NCBI GenBank assembly: GCA_045601045.1
Contig: JAZRZA010000082.1
Location: 62,001 to 126,000, forward strand
From: UBA1181 sp045601045
Lineage (GTDB): Bacteria; Bacteroidota; Bacteroidia; Bacteroidales; Paludibacteraceae
DNA: 64,000 nucleotides
Direction: 5' to 3'
Every line of letters begins with the position of its first letter. Position 1 is the first letter of the stretch. A program made the translations under genes and the position numbers. This document shows positions 8,554 through 17,498 of this stretch, one piece after another. Below the pieces are notes generated by a model that ran no database searches, had not been told where the DNA came from, and saw only the letters and a list, made by a program, of their open reading frames with translations.

Positions 8554-9885
8554 ATGATGGATTGGAACAAACTTATCACCACCAAACGTTTTGGTTTGGA
8601 GAATTATCACGATGATAAAAAACAAGACCGCACGGAATTCCAACGGGATTACGATAGGCTCATATTCTCCGCTCCATTCCGAAGACTACAAAATAAGACA
8701 CAAGTATTCCCACTTCCGGGCAGCATCTTCGTCCACAACCGTTTGACGCACAGTTTGGAGGTCTCTTGCGTGGGACGTTCCCTGGGCAATAGCATCGCCA
8801 AAATCTTAAAGGAAAAGCATGGACCATCCTTGCCCGACTGCATATCCGAAATCGGAGCCATCGTCTCTGCGGGATGTCTGGCGCACGATATGGGCAACCC
8901 ACCCTTCGGTCACTCCGGAGAGACAGCCATCTCCTCCTATTTTTCAGAGGGTGAGGGACAAATTCTAAAAGAGAAGTATCACCTCACAGATAGTCAGTGG
9001 AACGATATCATTCATTTCGAGGGTAACGCCAACGCCTTCCGACTATTGACACATCAATTCAACGGAAGAAGAAAAGGCGGTTTCGTCCTCACCTACTCCA
9101 CCATCGCCTCTATTGTCAAATACCCTTATAAATCGGATTATGTCTCCGCGAAGAAGAAGAAATTCGGATTCTTCCAAAGCGAGGTGACTGACTTCAAAAA
9201 GCTGGCTGACGATTTGGGCTTGATTGAATTGGAAGAGGGCAAATACGCCAGACATCCACTGGTTTATCTGGTGGAGGCGGCCGACGATATTTGTTATGAA
9301 ATCATGGATATCGAGGATGCCCACAAACTCCGTTTGTTAAGCGTCGACGAGGCGAAAAACCTATTGCTCAATTATTTCTCGGATGATCAAGTGGAAAGGA
9401 AACGCGCTCACATGGATGATGTGGAGGATGAGAATGAGCAAATCGCATACCTCCGTTCTTCAGTCATCGGCGTTTTGGTGGAAGAATGTTCAAGGGTGTT
9501 CACGGAAAACGAGGAGGCGATCCTATCCGGCACCTTTACCGGTTCACTCATCGACCACGTGTCTGAAAATGTGAAGAACGCATACAAAAAGTGTCAAGAG
9601 GTCTCTCTTAAAAAGATTTACCGATCTCACATGGTGATGGACATTGAAATCGCCGGTTACAACATCATCTACACCCTGATCGACAAAGTGATCAACGCAG
9701 TATTCAATCCGGAGAAAGCCTACTCCAGACAACTCATCGACCGCATTCCGGAACAATACGAAACACAGGATGAGGATCCATACAAACGGATCATCGCCGT
9801 ACTGGATTATATCTCAGGTATGACTGATATCTACGCATTGGATTTGTACAGGAAGATTACGGGTATCAGTATTCCGATATTGTAA
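8554..9885 (+). CDS. dgt: dGTP triphosphohydrolase (HD domain)
   Basis: A 443-residue HD-superfamily enzyme that cleaves dGTP (or other dNTPs) to the nucleoside and tripolyphosphate. The signature is complete: RLTHSLEV (His66), AHDMGNPPFGHSGE (His111-Asp112, His120), and the later Asp in VEAADDICYEIMDIEDAHK. The start PFRRLQNKTQVFPL is typical of the family. Two consecutive ATGs (8554, 8557) are possible starts. The gene is followed by a long hairpin shared with the convergent ABC-F gene. Confidence 0.92.
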   Translation: MMDWNKLITTKRFGLENYHDDKKQDRTEFQRDYDRLIFSAPFRRLQNKTQVFPLPGSIFVHNRLTHSLEVSCVGRSLGNSIAKILKEKHGPSLPDCISEIGAIVSAGCLAHDMGNPPFGHSGETAISSYFSEGEGQILKEKYHLTDSQWNDIIHFEGNANAFRLLTHQFNGRRKGGFVLTYSTIASIVKYPYKSDYVSAKKKKFGFFQSEVTDFKKLADDLGLIELEEGKYARHPLVYLVEAADDICYEIMDIEDAHKLRLLSVDEAKNLLLNYFSDDQVERKRAHMDDVEDENEQIAYLRSSVIGVLVEECSRVFTENEEAILSGTFTGSLIDHVSENVKNAYKKCQEVSLKKIYRSHMVMDIEIAGYNIIYTLIDKVINAVFNPEKAYSRQLIDRIPEQYETQDEDPYKRIIAVLDYISGMTDIYALDLYRKITGISIPIL

Positions 9886-9892
9886 GAGGCGA

Positions 9893-9934
9893 TCTGCTGT
9901 AGGGGCGTTTTTTCAAAGCGTCCCCTACAGCAGA
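9893..9934. terminator. long palindrome between convergent genes, terminator and REP-like
   Basis: TCTGCTGTAGGGGCG at 9893-9907 pairs with 9919-9934 in a stem of about 15 bp with one bulge and a T-rich loop. It sits between the dGTPase and ABC-F stops and could terminate both. The TGTAGGGG-type arms resemble mobile repetitive palindromes seen in many genomes. Confidence 0.65.
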
Positions 9935-9947
9935 CCGAACAGAATCT

Positions 9948-11585
9948 TCATCCCTTTCGTTCGATTTCCCGTAGGCTGTCCATCTTCTTCTTTTTCAAGA
10001 ACTCATAGATGCCATCGAGGTGTTCGGTCACTTTTTTGTTGCCGAATTCATAGACCTTCGTCACCAAACCATCCAAGAAATCACGATCGTGGGAGACTAC
10101 AATCAAGGTGCCGTCGAAATCCTTCAAAGCCGATTTCAAGATATCCTTGGTCTTCATATCCAAGTGATTGGTAGGCTCGTCGAGGATGAGTAAGTTCACT
10201 GGTTCCAATAAGAGCTTGATCATCGCCAAACGGGTGCGTTCGCCGCCAGAAAGGACCTTCACCTTCTTGGTGGAGTTTTCTCCGCCAAACATAAAGGCAC
10301 CCAGCAAATCCTTGATTTTATTTCGGATTTCCCCCTTCGCCACATCGTCGATGGTTTGGAACACGGTCAACTCGCCATCCAACAGAGAGGCTTGATTTTG
10401 AGCGAAATAGCCAATCATCACATTGTGTCCCAAGGTCAAGGTGCCATCATGTTCGATTTCTCCCATGATCGACTTCACCATCGTGGATTTTCCCTCGCCA
10501 TTCTTACCCACGAAGGCCACCTTGTCGCCACGTTCGATGGTGAATGAGGCATCCTTGAAAACCAAATGATCACCGTATGATTTACCCACACGATCCGCAA
10601 TGACAGGATAACTACCCGACCGAGGTGATGGCGGGAATTTCAATCTCAAAGCGGAGGTGTCCTCTTCGTCCACCTCCAAAATCTCCAACTTCTCCAACAT
10701 CTTCACACGAGACTGCACCTGCAATGTTTTGGAATATGTTCCCTTAAACCGTTCGATGAATTCCTTGGTCTCAGCAATCATTTTCTGTTGTTCATCGAAA
10801 GCCTTTTGTTGTTGTTCACGACGCTCTTTACGAAGTTCCAGATAGTGTGAATAATTCACTTTATAGTCGTAGATACGGCCCATGGTCACCTCGATGGTAC
10901 GGGTAGTGATATTGTCCACGAAAGCACGGTCATGGGAGATCACGATCACCGCTTTGGCACTCTCCACCAAAAATTCCTCCAGCCATTGGATGGACTCGAT
11001 GTCCAAGTGGTTGGTCGGCTCATCCAACAAGATGACATCTGGTTTGCGGAGCAAAATCTTCGCCAATTCAATGCGCATACGCCAACCACCACTGAAAGCG
11101 CTAGTCGGCTGATTGAAATCATCGCGGGAAAAGCCCAAACCCAACAAAGTCTTCTCTACATCCGCTTCGTAATTGGTCTGCTCGATGGAATAAAATTTCT
11201 CACTCAAAGTGGAGACCTTCTCAATGAGCTCCATGTAACTATCACTCTCGTAATCAGTACGTTCAGACAACTCTTTGTTAAGCTGTTCTATCTCCGCCTC
11301 CATCGCGAAAAGTTCGGAGAACGCCAATGAAGCCTCCTCGAACACCGTACGATGGTCTTCTGTCATCAGATGTTGCGGCAAATAGGCGATCACAGTTCCT
11401 TTTGGAGCTGTCACTGAACCACGCGTAGGATTCTGCACACCCGCGAGGATCTTCAGCAAGGTAGATTTACCCGCACCATTTTTACCCATCAAGGCAATTC
11501 TATCACTTTCGTTCACCTGGAACGAGATATTTTCAAATAGCGTCGAACCCGAGAATTCGACCGTCAAGCCATCTACTGAAATCAT
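9948..11585 (-). CDS. ABC-F family ATPase (ribosome-associated type)
   Basis: A 545-residue protein with two ABC ATPase domains and no membrane segments. ABC-F proteins act on the ribosome (translation factors of the EttA/YbiT/Uup group, or antibiotic-resistance types). Walker A motifs are GKNGAGKST (34-42) and GKNGEGKST; signature motifs are FSGGWRMRIELAK and LSGGERTRLAMIK; both are followed by LDEPTNHLD. The inter-domain linker is helical and charged. I chose the ATG at 11585, where the domain begins (MISVDGLTVEF); the longer frame adds 24 residues without homology. It resembles housekeeping members more than resistance ones. Confidence 0.9.
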   Translation of the reverse strand: MISVDGLTVEFSGSTLFENISFQVNESDRIALMGKNGAGKSTLLKILAGVQNPTRGSVTAPKGTVIAYLPQHLMTEDHRTVFEEASLAFSELFAMEAEIEQLNKELSERTDYESDSYMELIEKVSTLSEKFYSIEQTNYEADVEKTLLGLGFSRDDFNQPTSAFSGGWRMRIELAKILLRKPDVILLDEPTNHLDIESIQWLEEFLVESAKAVIVISHDRAFVDNITTRTIEVTMGRIYDYKVNYSHYLELRKERREQQQKAFDEQQKMIAETKEFIERFKGTYSKTLQVQSRVKMLEKLEILEVDEEDTSALRLKFPPSPRSGSYPVIADRVGKSYGDHLVFKDASFTIERGDKVAFVGKNGEGKSTMVKSIMGEIEHDGTLTLGHNVMIGYFAQNQASLLDGELTVFQTIDDVAKGEIRNKIKDLLGAFMFGGENSTKKVKVLSGGERTRLAMIKLLLEPVNLLILDEPTNHLDMKTKDILKSALKDFDGTLIVVSHDRDFLDGLVTKVYEFGNKKVTEHLDGIYEFLKKKKMDSLREIERKG

Positions 11586-11719
11586 AAAACAATCTATTTC
11601 GAGACGCGAAATTACCAAAATTCCGATGAATAGGCAACCCCGTCCAATTCCCACCACAAAGAGACTTTACCAGAAAGTTAATAAGTATTTAAATCCTATG
11701 AATTCTAAAATATTTGACC

Positions 11720-11727
11720 TATTTTTG
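11720..11727 (+). promoter_or_regulatory. promoter -7 box (TATTTTTG)
   Basis: Matches TAnnTTTG, about 50 bp before the export-protein ATG at 11776. No clear -33 element was seen. Confidence 0.45.
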
Positions 11728-11775
11728 TAGATTGAAACGAGTATAAACATTAGTGAGAATATAACATAGAGATTT

Positions 11776-14211
11776 ATGATAAAAAAATTCAGTGCTATCA
11801 CAGGATTGCTTTTGGGAACATTCATGTATGCGCAAGCGGCCACCATTTCGCTCAGCAACATACACACGGTAAAAGTGGATCAACTATCTGATACTCAAAT
11901 ATCTGATTTCGTGACAAAATACACCAACGCAGGTTACACCCTAGCAGATGTGGAAAGAATGGCACATACCAAAAAGATGCCAGCTGCGGAATGGGAAAAA
12001 CTAAAAACCCGTATCAACGAGGCAGAGACACACAGCAGCGCTACCACGGAGGTGAAAGAAGCGGAGAAAAAAATTCAAGAGACCGAAATCAGCGAAAAAA
12101 TTAGTGAGCACTCCAACAGAGACAACAGAATATTCGGAAGCGCGCTATTCAATAGCGGAAGAATCTCTTTCGAGCCAAGTCAATCTGTGGCCACACCACG
12201 TAACTATCGCATAGGTCCTAACGACGAATTACACATCGACGTATTCGGTATGGCGGAAGCCACCTACGACCTGACTGTCAGCAAAGAAGGAAGTATACGT
12301 ATCCCTAACGCAGGCGTCGCGCAAGTAAGCGGACTAACCATCGAAGAGGCGGAGAACACCATCAAGAAAAAATTGGGTTCCATCTACAACTCCATCAGTT
12401 CTGGCAGAACTTCCGTCACACTATCCCTCAACAAGATACGTTCCATCAAAGTATTTATCATGGGAGAAGTGACCACTCCGGGCAGTTACACCATCTCATC
12501 GGTTTCAACCGTTTTCAACGCCTTGAGCGCATGCGGCGGTCCTTCCAAGAATGGTACTATGCGTAACATCAAGGTCATCCGTGCTGGCAAGGAGATCGCC
12601 ACAGTGGACCTCTACGAGTTCTTTATCAACGGAACGACACCAGACAACACCTCCCTACAAGACCAAGACGTCATTCAAGTCTCCACTTATGAGAACCGAG
12701 TGACCGTCAACGGAGAGGTGAAACGAGAAGGCATATATGAATTGAAAAAAGGAGAGAGCCTAAATGATCTTTTGAGATACTGCGGCGGGTTCACTGACGA
12801 AGCCTATACCGACCGAGTTGTCGTGACACGTAGCATGAACGGAGAGAAGAGCGTGGCGGATGTTTCCAAAGAGCTGTTCGGCATGTTCGCCCCAGCATCC
12901 GGAGATGTTTATCAGATTAGCAAAATGCTGGACAAGTACAGCAACCGCGTGCAAATCCTAGGAAGTGTATTCCGCCCAGGCACTTACGCATTGGAAGAAA
13001 AGATGACACTCAAAGATTTGGTCTCAAAGGCCAATGGCTTGACAGAGGACGCTTTCATGGAGAGCGCCACAGTGGTTCGTCTTCAGGAGGATCTCACCCC
13101 GGAAATCGTCTCTTTCAACGTGAAAGATTTGATGGAGGGCCGCTTCAACCTCGAACTGAGGAAAGAAGATATTGTCACCATCGGTGGAAAGGACGACTTC
13201 GACTACAAGAAAAACATCTCTGTTTATGGTAGAGTCCTCGCGCCTGGCGTCTTCCCTTATTACGAGAATGCGACGCTTCGTGACATCCTTTTCTTGACCA
13301 AAGGTTTTGAAGAGAACGCCAATACGGAGAAAATTGAGGTAGTCCGCAGAGTCAAGAACGCAGAGACACTAAAAGCTAGCGACCAAAAAGCAGAAGTTTT
13401 TGTCTTATCCGTAGATAGAGATTTGAATGGCGCCGACGCGGATTTCAAGCTGATGCCAAACGATCAAATCACCGTACGTACGCTAGAAGGTTACGAGAAT
13501 TTGGGAACTATCCAAATCACAGGAGAGACCAAACAACCTGGTGTATATGCCATCACCAACAAAAACGAGAAAATTTCCGATGTGCTTGCTCGCGCAGGTG
13601 GTCTGACCCATTTCGCTTACCCACAAGGAGCCTTCCTAATCCGCAATGCCAACCGCACAGAGGCGGAGAAACGTCGAGATTTGAAAATCATCGAGATGTT
13701 GAACAATGCGGAAGATGAAATGACACTAAACAAGATCAAACAGGAAATCAACGACAGACAAGATCTTGTCGGCATTCGTTTGGACAAAATCATCAAGCAT
13801 CCAGGAGATGAAGATACCGATTTGAAAATCAAGGATGGTGATATCATCTTTATTCCGCAAGAACTACAAACAATCACAATCGCAGGTAGTATCCAAGTAC
13901 CAGGCAAAGAGGTTTTCAGAGACAAAGGACTTCGCAAATACGTCAGAGGAGCGGGAGGATTCACCAGCAACGCCAAGAAAAGTTCCGTTTATGTAGCCTA
14001 TCCAAATGGAAGAATTGCCTCTACCAAACACTTCTTATGGATGAAGAACTATCCGGAGGTAAAACCGGGATCCCACATTTTTGTTCCGGAAAAATTAGAC
14101 AAATCATCCGACAACAAAGAGAAAACCGCTTTCCTTGTCACCGTCATGAGTTCTGTTGTCTCTATGTCATCGGTAGTAGTAACCGCAATATCAGTCACCA
14201 AAAACAAATAA
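11776..14211 (+). CDS. SLBB-domain polysaccharide export protein (Wza-like)
   Basis: An 811-residue outer-membrane polysaccharide exporter. A signal peptide (residues 1-21, ending YAQA) precedes a helical region (about 45-125) and a Poly_export domain (about 147-225, starting YRIGPNDELHIDVFG). Several SLBB repeats follow, each with an MGEVTTPGSYTI- or GSVFRPGTYAL-type motif. A final hydrophobic helix (VTVMSSVVSMSSVVVTAISV) suits C-terminal membrane insertion. It is followed 1 bp later by a Wzz-like gene, so the two form a capsule or exopolysaccharide export pair. No glycosyltransferases are nearby. Confidence 0.9.
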   Translation: MIKKFSAITGLLLGTFMYAQAATISLSNIHTVKVDQLSDTQISDFVTKYTNAGYTLADVERMAHTKKMPAAEWEKLKTRINEAETHSSATTEVKEAEKKIQETEISEKISEHSNRDNRIFGSALFNSGRISFEPSQSVATPRNYRIGPNDELHIDVFGMAEATYDLTVSKEGSIRIPNAGVAQVSGLTIEEAENTIKKKLGSIYNSISSGRTSVTLSLNKIRSIKVFIMGEVTTPGSYTISSVSTVFNALSACGGPSKNGTMRNIKVIRAGKEIATVDLYEFFINGTTPDNTSLQDQDVIQVSTYENRVTVNGEVKREGIYELKKGESLNDLLRYCGGFTDEAYTDRVVVTRSMNGEKSVADVSKELFGMFAPASGDVYQISKMLDKYSNRVQILGSVFRPGTYALEEKMTLKDLVSKANGLTEDAFMESATVVRLQEDLTPEIVSFNVKDLMEGRFNLELRKEDIVTIGGKDDFDYKKNISVYGRVLAPGVFPYYENATLRDILFLTKGFEENANTEKIEVVRRVKNAETLKASDQKAEVFVLSVDRDLNGADADFKLMPNDQITVRTLEGYENLGTIQITGETKQPGVYAITNKNEKISDVLARAGGLTHFAYPQGAFLIRNANRTEAEKRRDLKIIEMLNNAEDEMTLNKIKQEINDRQDLVGIRLDKIIKHPGDEDTDLKIKDGDIIFIPQELQTITIAGSIQVPGKEVFRDKGLRKYVRGAGGFTSNAKKSSVYVAYPNGRIASTKHFLWMKNYPEVKPGSHIFVPEKLDKSSDNKEKTAFLVTVMSSVVSMSSVVVTAISVTKNK

Positions 14212-14212
14212 C

Positions 14213-15367
14213 ATGAACGATATAGAAGAGTTGATCCAATCCCTGAATGAAGAAGAGACAGCGGAGAACAAAGTCTCCCTCAAAGACATATTGGCAAGCA
14301 TAAAGAAGTGCATCAATATTTTATGGCGAAAAAAATGGATTATCTTAATCGCCGGAATCCTAGGTGGAATTATTGGCCTAATTTATGCATATAACAGACC
14401 GATTTCCTACAAATCCCACTATACATTCACGGTGGGAGGATCTTCCTCTTCCGGAGCGGGATTAGGCGGATTAACCACACTACTCAACATGGGAGGAAGC
14501 AACATGGACGCCTTTTCCGGCGACAATGTCTTAGAACTGTTAAAGTCCAACTCATTAGTGGAGAAAACGCTTCTTTCCCCTATATGTTACCACGGAGACT
14601 CCATCACATTCATGGAATATTCATTGATCTGCGACAGCATTAGATCCCGATGTGAACAAGGAACCAAAAAGCAGGGGAAAGACGGCGTGGTATCCGTTTG
14701 TGACGTATCCTTCCCTATTGGTCAAACAAGAGAGTCATTCAGCCGTGCGCAAGATAGTATACTGATGGAAAAAGCGCATTCAATGATTCTGAAAAATATC
14801 GCAGTGGCCAGAAGAGATAAGAAACTCTCTTTCATGGAGTATACATTCTCATACACGGACGAAGATTTTGCCAAATCATTCTCCGAGGCACACCTAAACG
14901 CTGTTTCCGAATTTTACATTTACACTAAAACAGCTCTTGCCAGAAAGAATGTGGAATCATTTCAATCAAAAGCTGATTCCGTCAGGAAAAACTTGGACCA
15001 ATGCTTAGCTCGACGTGCCGCATACAGCGATGCGAACAGAGATGCGAATGGCCAATTTGTGAATGTGGCCAAGAACAAAATCGACACTGACATCCAGATT
15101 CTCTCCACTACCTATACGGAGATGATCAAAAACATCGAAGTGTTGAAAATGGATTTGGCCAAAGAGACACCTTTGATACAAATCATTGACGAACCTAGAC
15201 TTCCTCTTCCAAACGACAAGATGCGTAAGCTAAAAGGAATCATCGCGGGAGGTTTTCTTGCAGGAATTTTAGCATGTCTTGCTATTCTCGGATGGAATCT
15301 ATACCCGGATTTGAAGAGAAAATTCGAGGAAGATGAACCATTGGACGAAACCACCACAAACAACTAA
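14213..15367 (+). CDS. Wzz-like polysaccharide chain-length/co-polymerase protein
   Basis: A 384-residue inner-membrane protein with the Wzz/GumC layout: a short cytoplasmic N-terminus, transmembrane helix 1 (about 42-60, WIILIAGILGGIIGLIYAY), a long periplasmic helical region, and transmembrane helix 2 (about 342-364). A Gly/Ser-rich stretch (GGSSSSGAGLGGL) follows the first helix. No C-terminal tyrosine-kinase domain is present. It probably partners the SLBB export protein directly upstream to set chain length or couple synthesis with export. Confidence 0.87.
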   Translation: MNDIEELIQSLNEEETAENKVSLKDILASIKKCINILWRKKWIILIAGILGGIIGLIYAYNRPISYKSHYTFTVGGSSSSGAGLGGLTTLLNMGGSNMDAFSGDNVLELLKSNSLVEKTLLSPICYHGDSITFMEYSLICDSIRSRCEQGTKKQGKDGVVSVCDVSFPIGQTRESFSRAQDSILMEKAHSMILKNIAVARRDKKLSFMEYTFSYTDEDFAKSFSEAHLNAVSEFYIYTKTALARKNVESFQSKADSVRKNLDQCLARRAAYSDANRDANGQFVNVAKNKIDTDIQILSTTYTEMIKNIEVLKMDLAKETPLIQIIDEPRLPLPNDKMRKLKGIIAGGFLAGILACLAILGWNLYPDLKRKFEEDEPLDETTTNN

Positions 15368-15372
15368 GTAAC

Positions 15373-16578
15373 ATGAACGGCAAGAATATCATAGTCGGCG
15401 TAACCGGCGGAATAGCCGCTTACAAGAGCGCAACATTGGCGAGGGAATTCAAGAAGAGAGGCGCAAATGTCAAAGTGGTAATGACCCCTTTGGCCAAACA
15501 GTTCATCACGCCACTCACCATGGCTACACTTTCCCAGAATCCTATTCTTGTGGATTTCTTCAATCCTGAGAATGGAGAATGGAACAGCCATGTTTCTCTT
15601 GGCATCTGGGCCGACGCATACGTGATCGCACCAGCTACCGCCAACTCCATCGGTAAGATGGCCAATGGCATTGCCGACAACTTGTTACTGACCACCTATC
15701 TATCCGCTAAATGTCCTGTATTCTTGGCCCCAGCCATGGATTTAGACATGTACGCCCACCCTGCAGTACAAAAGAACATCTCGCTGTTGAAGGAACGTGG
15801 CAACCACATCATTGACGCAGAGGAGGGATTCCTCGCCAGCGGACTAACCGGTAAGGGAAGAATGGCGGAGCCTGAAGCTATCGCGGCGTATGTGGAGCGA
15901 TTTTTCAAAAGTAGCCAAGATCTTGCGGGAAAAAAAGTGATGATTACAGCAGGCCCTACACACGAAAAGATAGATCCCGTCCGTTTTATAGGAAACTACT
16001 CATCAGGAAAGATGGGTTACGCCTTGGCGGAAGAGTGCGCGGAAAGAGGCGCGAAAGTGACATTGGTTTCTGGACCAGTCACCTTGGCACCTAAACATGC
16101 GAATATCACCCGCATCTCTGTGGAATCTGCCCAAGAGATGTACGAGGCAGCTGTACTAGCAGCGGAAACAGCGGATATCGAGATTCTCTGCGCTGCCGTT
16201 GCGGACTACACCCCTGCCCAGAAAGCGGAACACAAAATCAAACGAGAAAAGACAGGTGCCATGCAATTGGACCTGGTTCCAACCCAAGACATCGCCGCCG
16301 CATTAGGCAAGATGAAACGAAAGAATCAACTGATGATCGGATTCGCGTTGGAGACAGATAACGAGGAGAGCAATGCCGTAGGCAAATGCGAGCGAAAGAA
16401 TTTAGACTTCATCGTCATGAATTCACTGAATGACAAGAACGCTTGCTTCCAACATGACACCAATAAAATAACCATCTTCGACAGAAGCGGAGAAAAGATT
16501 CTCTATGATCTGAAACCCAAAAAAGAGGTGGCAAAGGACATCATAGACCATGCGCTAACAGTCATGAACAAGAAATAA
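15373..16578 (+). CDS. coaBC: bifunctional phosphopantothenoylcysteine decarboxylase / phosphopantothenate-cysteine ligase
   Basis: A 401-residue CoaBC (Dfp) enzyme performing two consecutive steps of coenzyme A synthesis. The N-terminal flavoprotein half contains GGIAAYKSA near residue 12 and the loop APAMDLDMY. The C-terminal ligase half begins near residue 185 (MITAGPTHEKIDPVRFIGNYSSGKMGYALAEE) and includes the KIKR substrate motif. Length is normal. It starts the conserved Bacteroidales order coaBC-DUF4835-recN, with very short gaps, so these genes are probably co-transcribed. Confidence 0.95.
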   Translation: MNGKNIIVGVTGGIAAYKSATLAREFKKRGANVKVVMTPLAKQFITPLTMATLSQNPILVDFFNPENGEWNSHVSLGIWADAYVIAPATANSIGKMANGIADNLLLTTYLSAKCPVFLAPAMDLDMYAHPAVQKNISLLKERGNHIIDAEEGFLASGLTGKGRMAEPEAIAAYVERFFKSSQDLAGKKVMITAGPTHEKIDPVRFIGNYSSGKMGYALAEECAERGAKVTLVSGPVTLAPKHANITRISVESAQEMYEAAVLAAETADIEILCAAVADYTPAQKAEHKIKREKTGAMQLDLVPTQDIAAALGKMKRKNQLMIGFALETDNEESNAVGKCERKNLDFIVMNSLNDKNACFQHDTNKITIFDRSGEKILYDLKPKKEVAKDIIDHALTVMNKK

Positions 16579-16580
16579 AT

Positions 16581-17486
16581 ATGAGAAACTATTTCATAAA
16601 ATTCACACTTATTCTCTTTGCCCTCTTGGGAGGCCTATTCACCGTAAGCGCCCAAGACGTTAAGGCGTATGTGCGTATCAATAGCGATCAAATCGAGGGT
16701 ACGAACAAAGATATATACAATGAAATCAGTAACGACCTCACGGAATTCATCAATGGAAGAAGATGGACAGACGCCACCTTCACCGATGAAGAACGTATTG
16801 AATGTAACTTTGTCATCACACTTGAAAAGGTAGCGGGCGAACACTACTCTGGCCAGTTGCAAGTTCAAGCGAGTCGTCCCGTATTCAATTCTGGATACAA
16901 CACCACGTTGTTCAATTTCTTGGACAAAAACCTTCAATTCACCTACTCTCAGTACCAGAAGTTCGAGTTCAACGAGAACGTCTACGAAAACAACTTACTC
17001 TCCACCATCGCATTCTATGTGAATATCATCGTAGGCCTCAACTTCGATTCCTTCGGACGTTACGGTGGCTCACGCTATTTCGAGAAGGCAGAATTGATTG
17101 TATCTTTGGCACAAGGTTCCGATGATAACGGATGGAAGGCGTTCGACAGCGATAGAAACAGATACGCCTTGGTCAGCAATTACCAAGACGAGCGTTTGAA
17201 AAAACTACGCGACATCATGTATGAATACCACCGATTCGGATTGGATGAGATGGTAAACAGCACAGAGAAAGGTAGAACCAATATTTACAACAACCTCCCT
17301 TATCTAAAAGAGATGAACAGAGCGGTTCCCTACTCTGTCGCACTACAACTATTTGTGGAATCTAAAATGAATGAGTTGCTGGATATGTTCAAACCTGCGA
17401 CTGCCAAGGAAAAAAAGGATGTGTACGACATCCTTCAAAGTATCTTGCCAACTCAGACCAACAAGTTCCAAGAGTTATTGAACTAA
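16581..17486 (+). CDS. DUF4835 family exported protein
   Basis: A 301-residue protein with a signal peptide (residues 1-24, cut after VSAQ). It matches DUF4835, a Bacteroidota family of unknown function, including the FINGRRWTDATFTDEERIECNF segment. It sits 2 bp after coaBC and 12 bp before recN, a neighbourhood typical of this family. It contains no lipobox, so it is probably periplasmic or secreted. Confidence 0.88.
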   Translation: MRNYFIKFTLILFALLGGLFTVSAQDVKAYVRINSDQIEGTNKDIYNEISNDLTEFINGRRWTDATFTDEERIECNFVITLEKVAGEHYSGQLQVQASRPVFNSGYNTTLFNFLDKNLQFTYSQYQKFEFNENVYENNLLSTIAFYVNIIVGLNFDSFGRYGGSRYFEKAELIVSLAQGSDDNGWKAFDSDRNRYALVSNYQDERLKKLRDIMYEYHRFGLDEMVNSTEKGRTNIYNNLPYLKEMNRAVPYSVALQLFVESKMNELLDMFKPATAKEKKDVYDILQSILPTQTNKFQELLN

Positions 17487-17498
17487 CAACATCCAACT

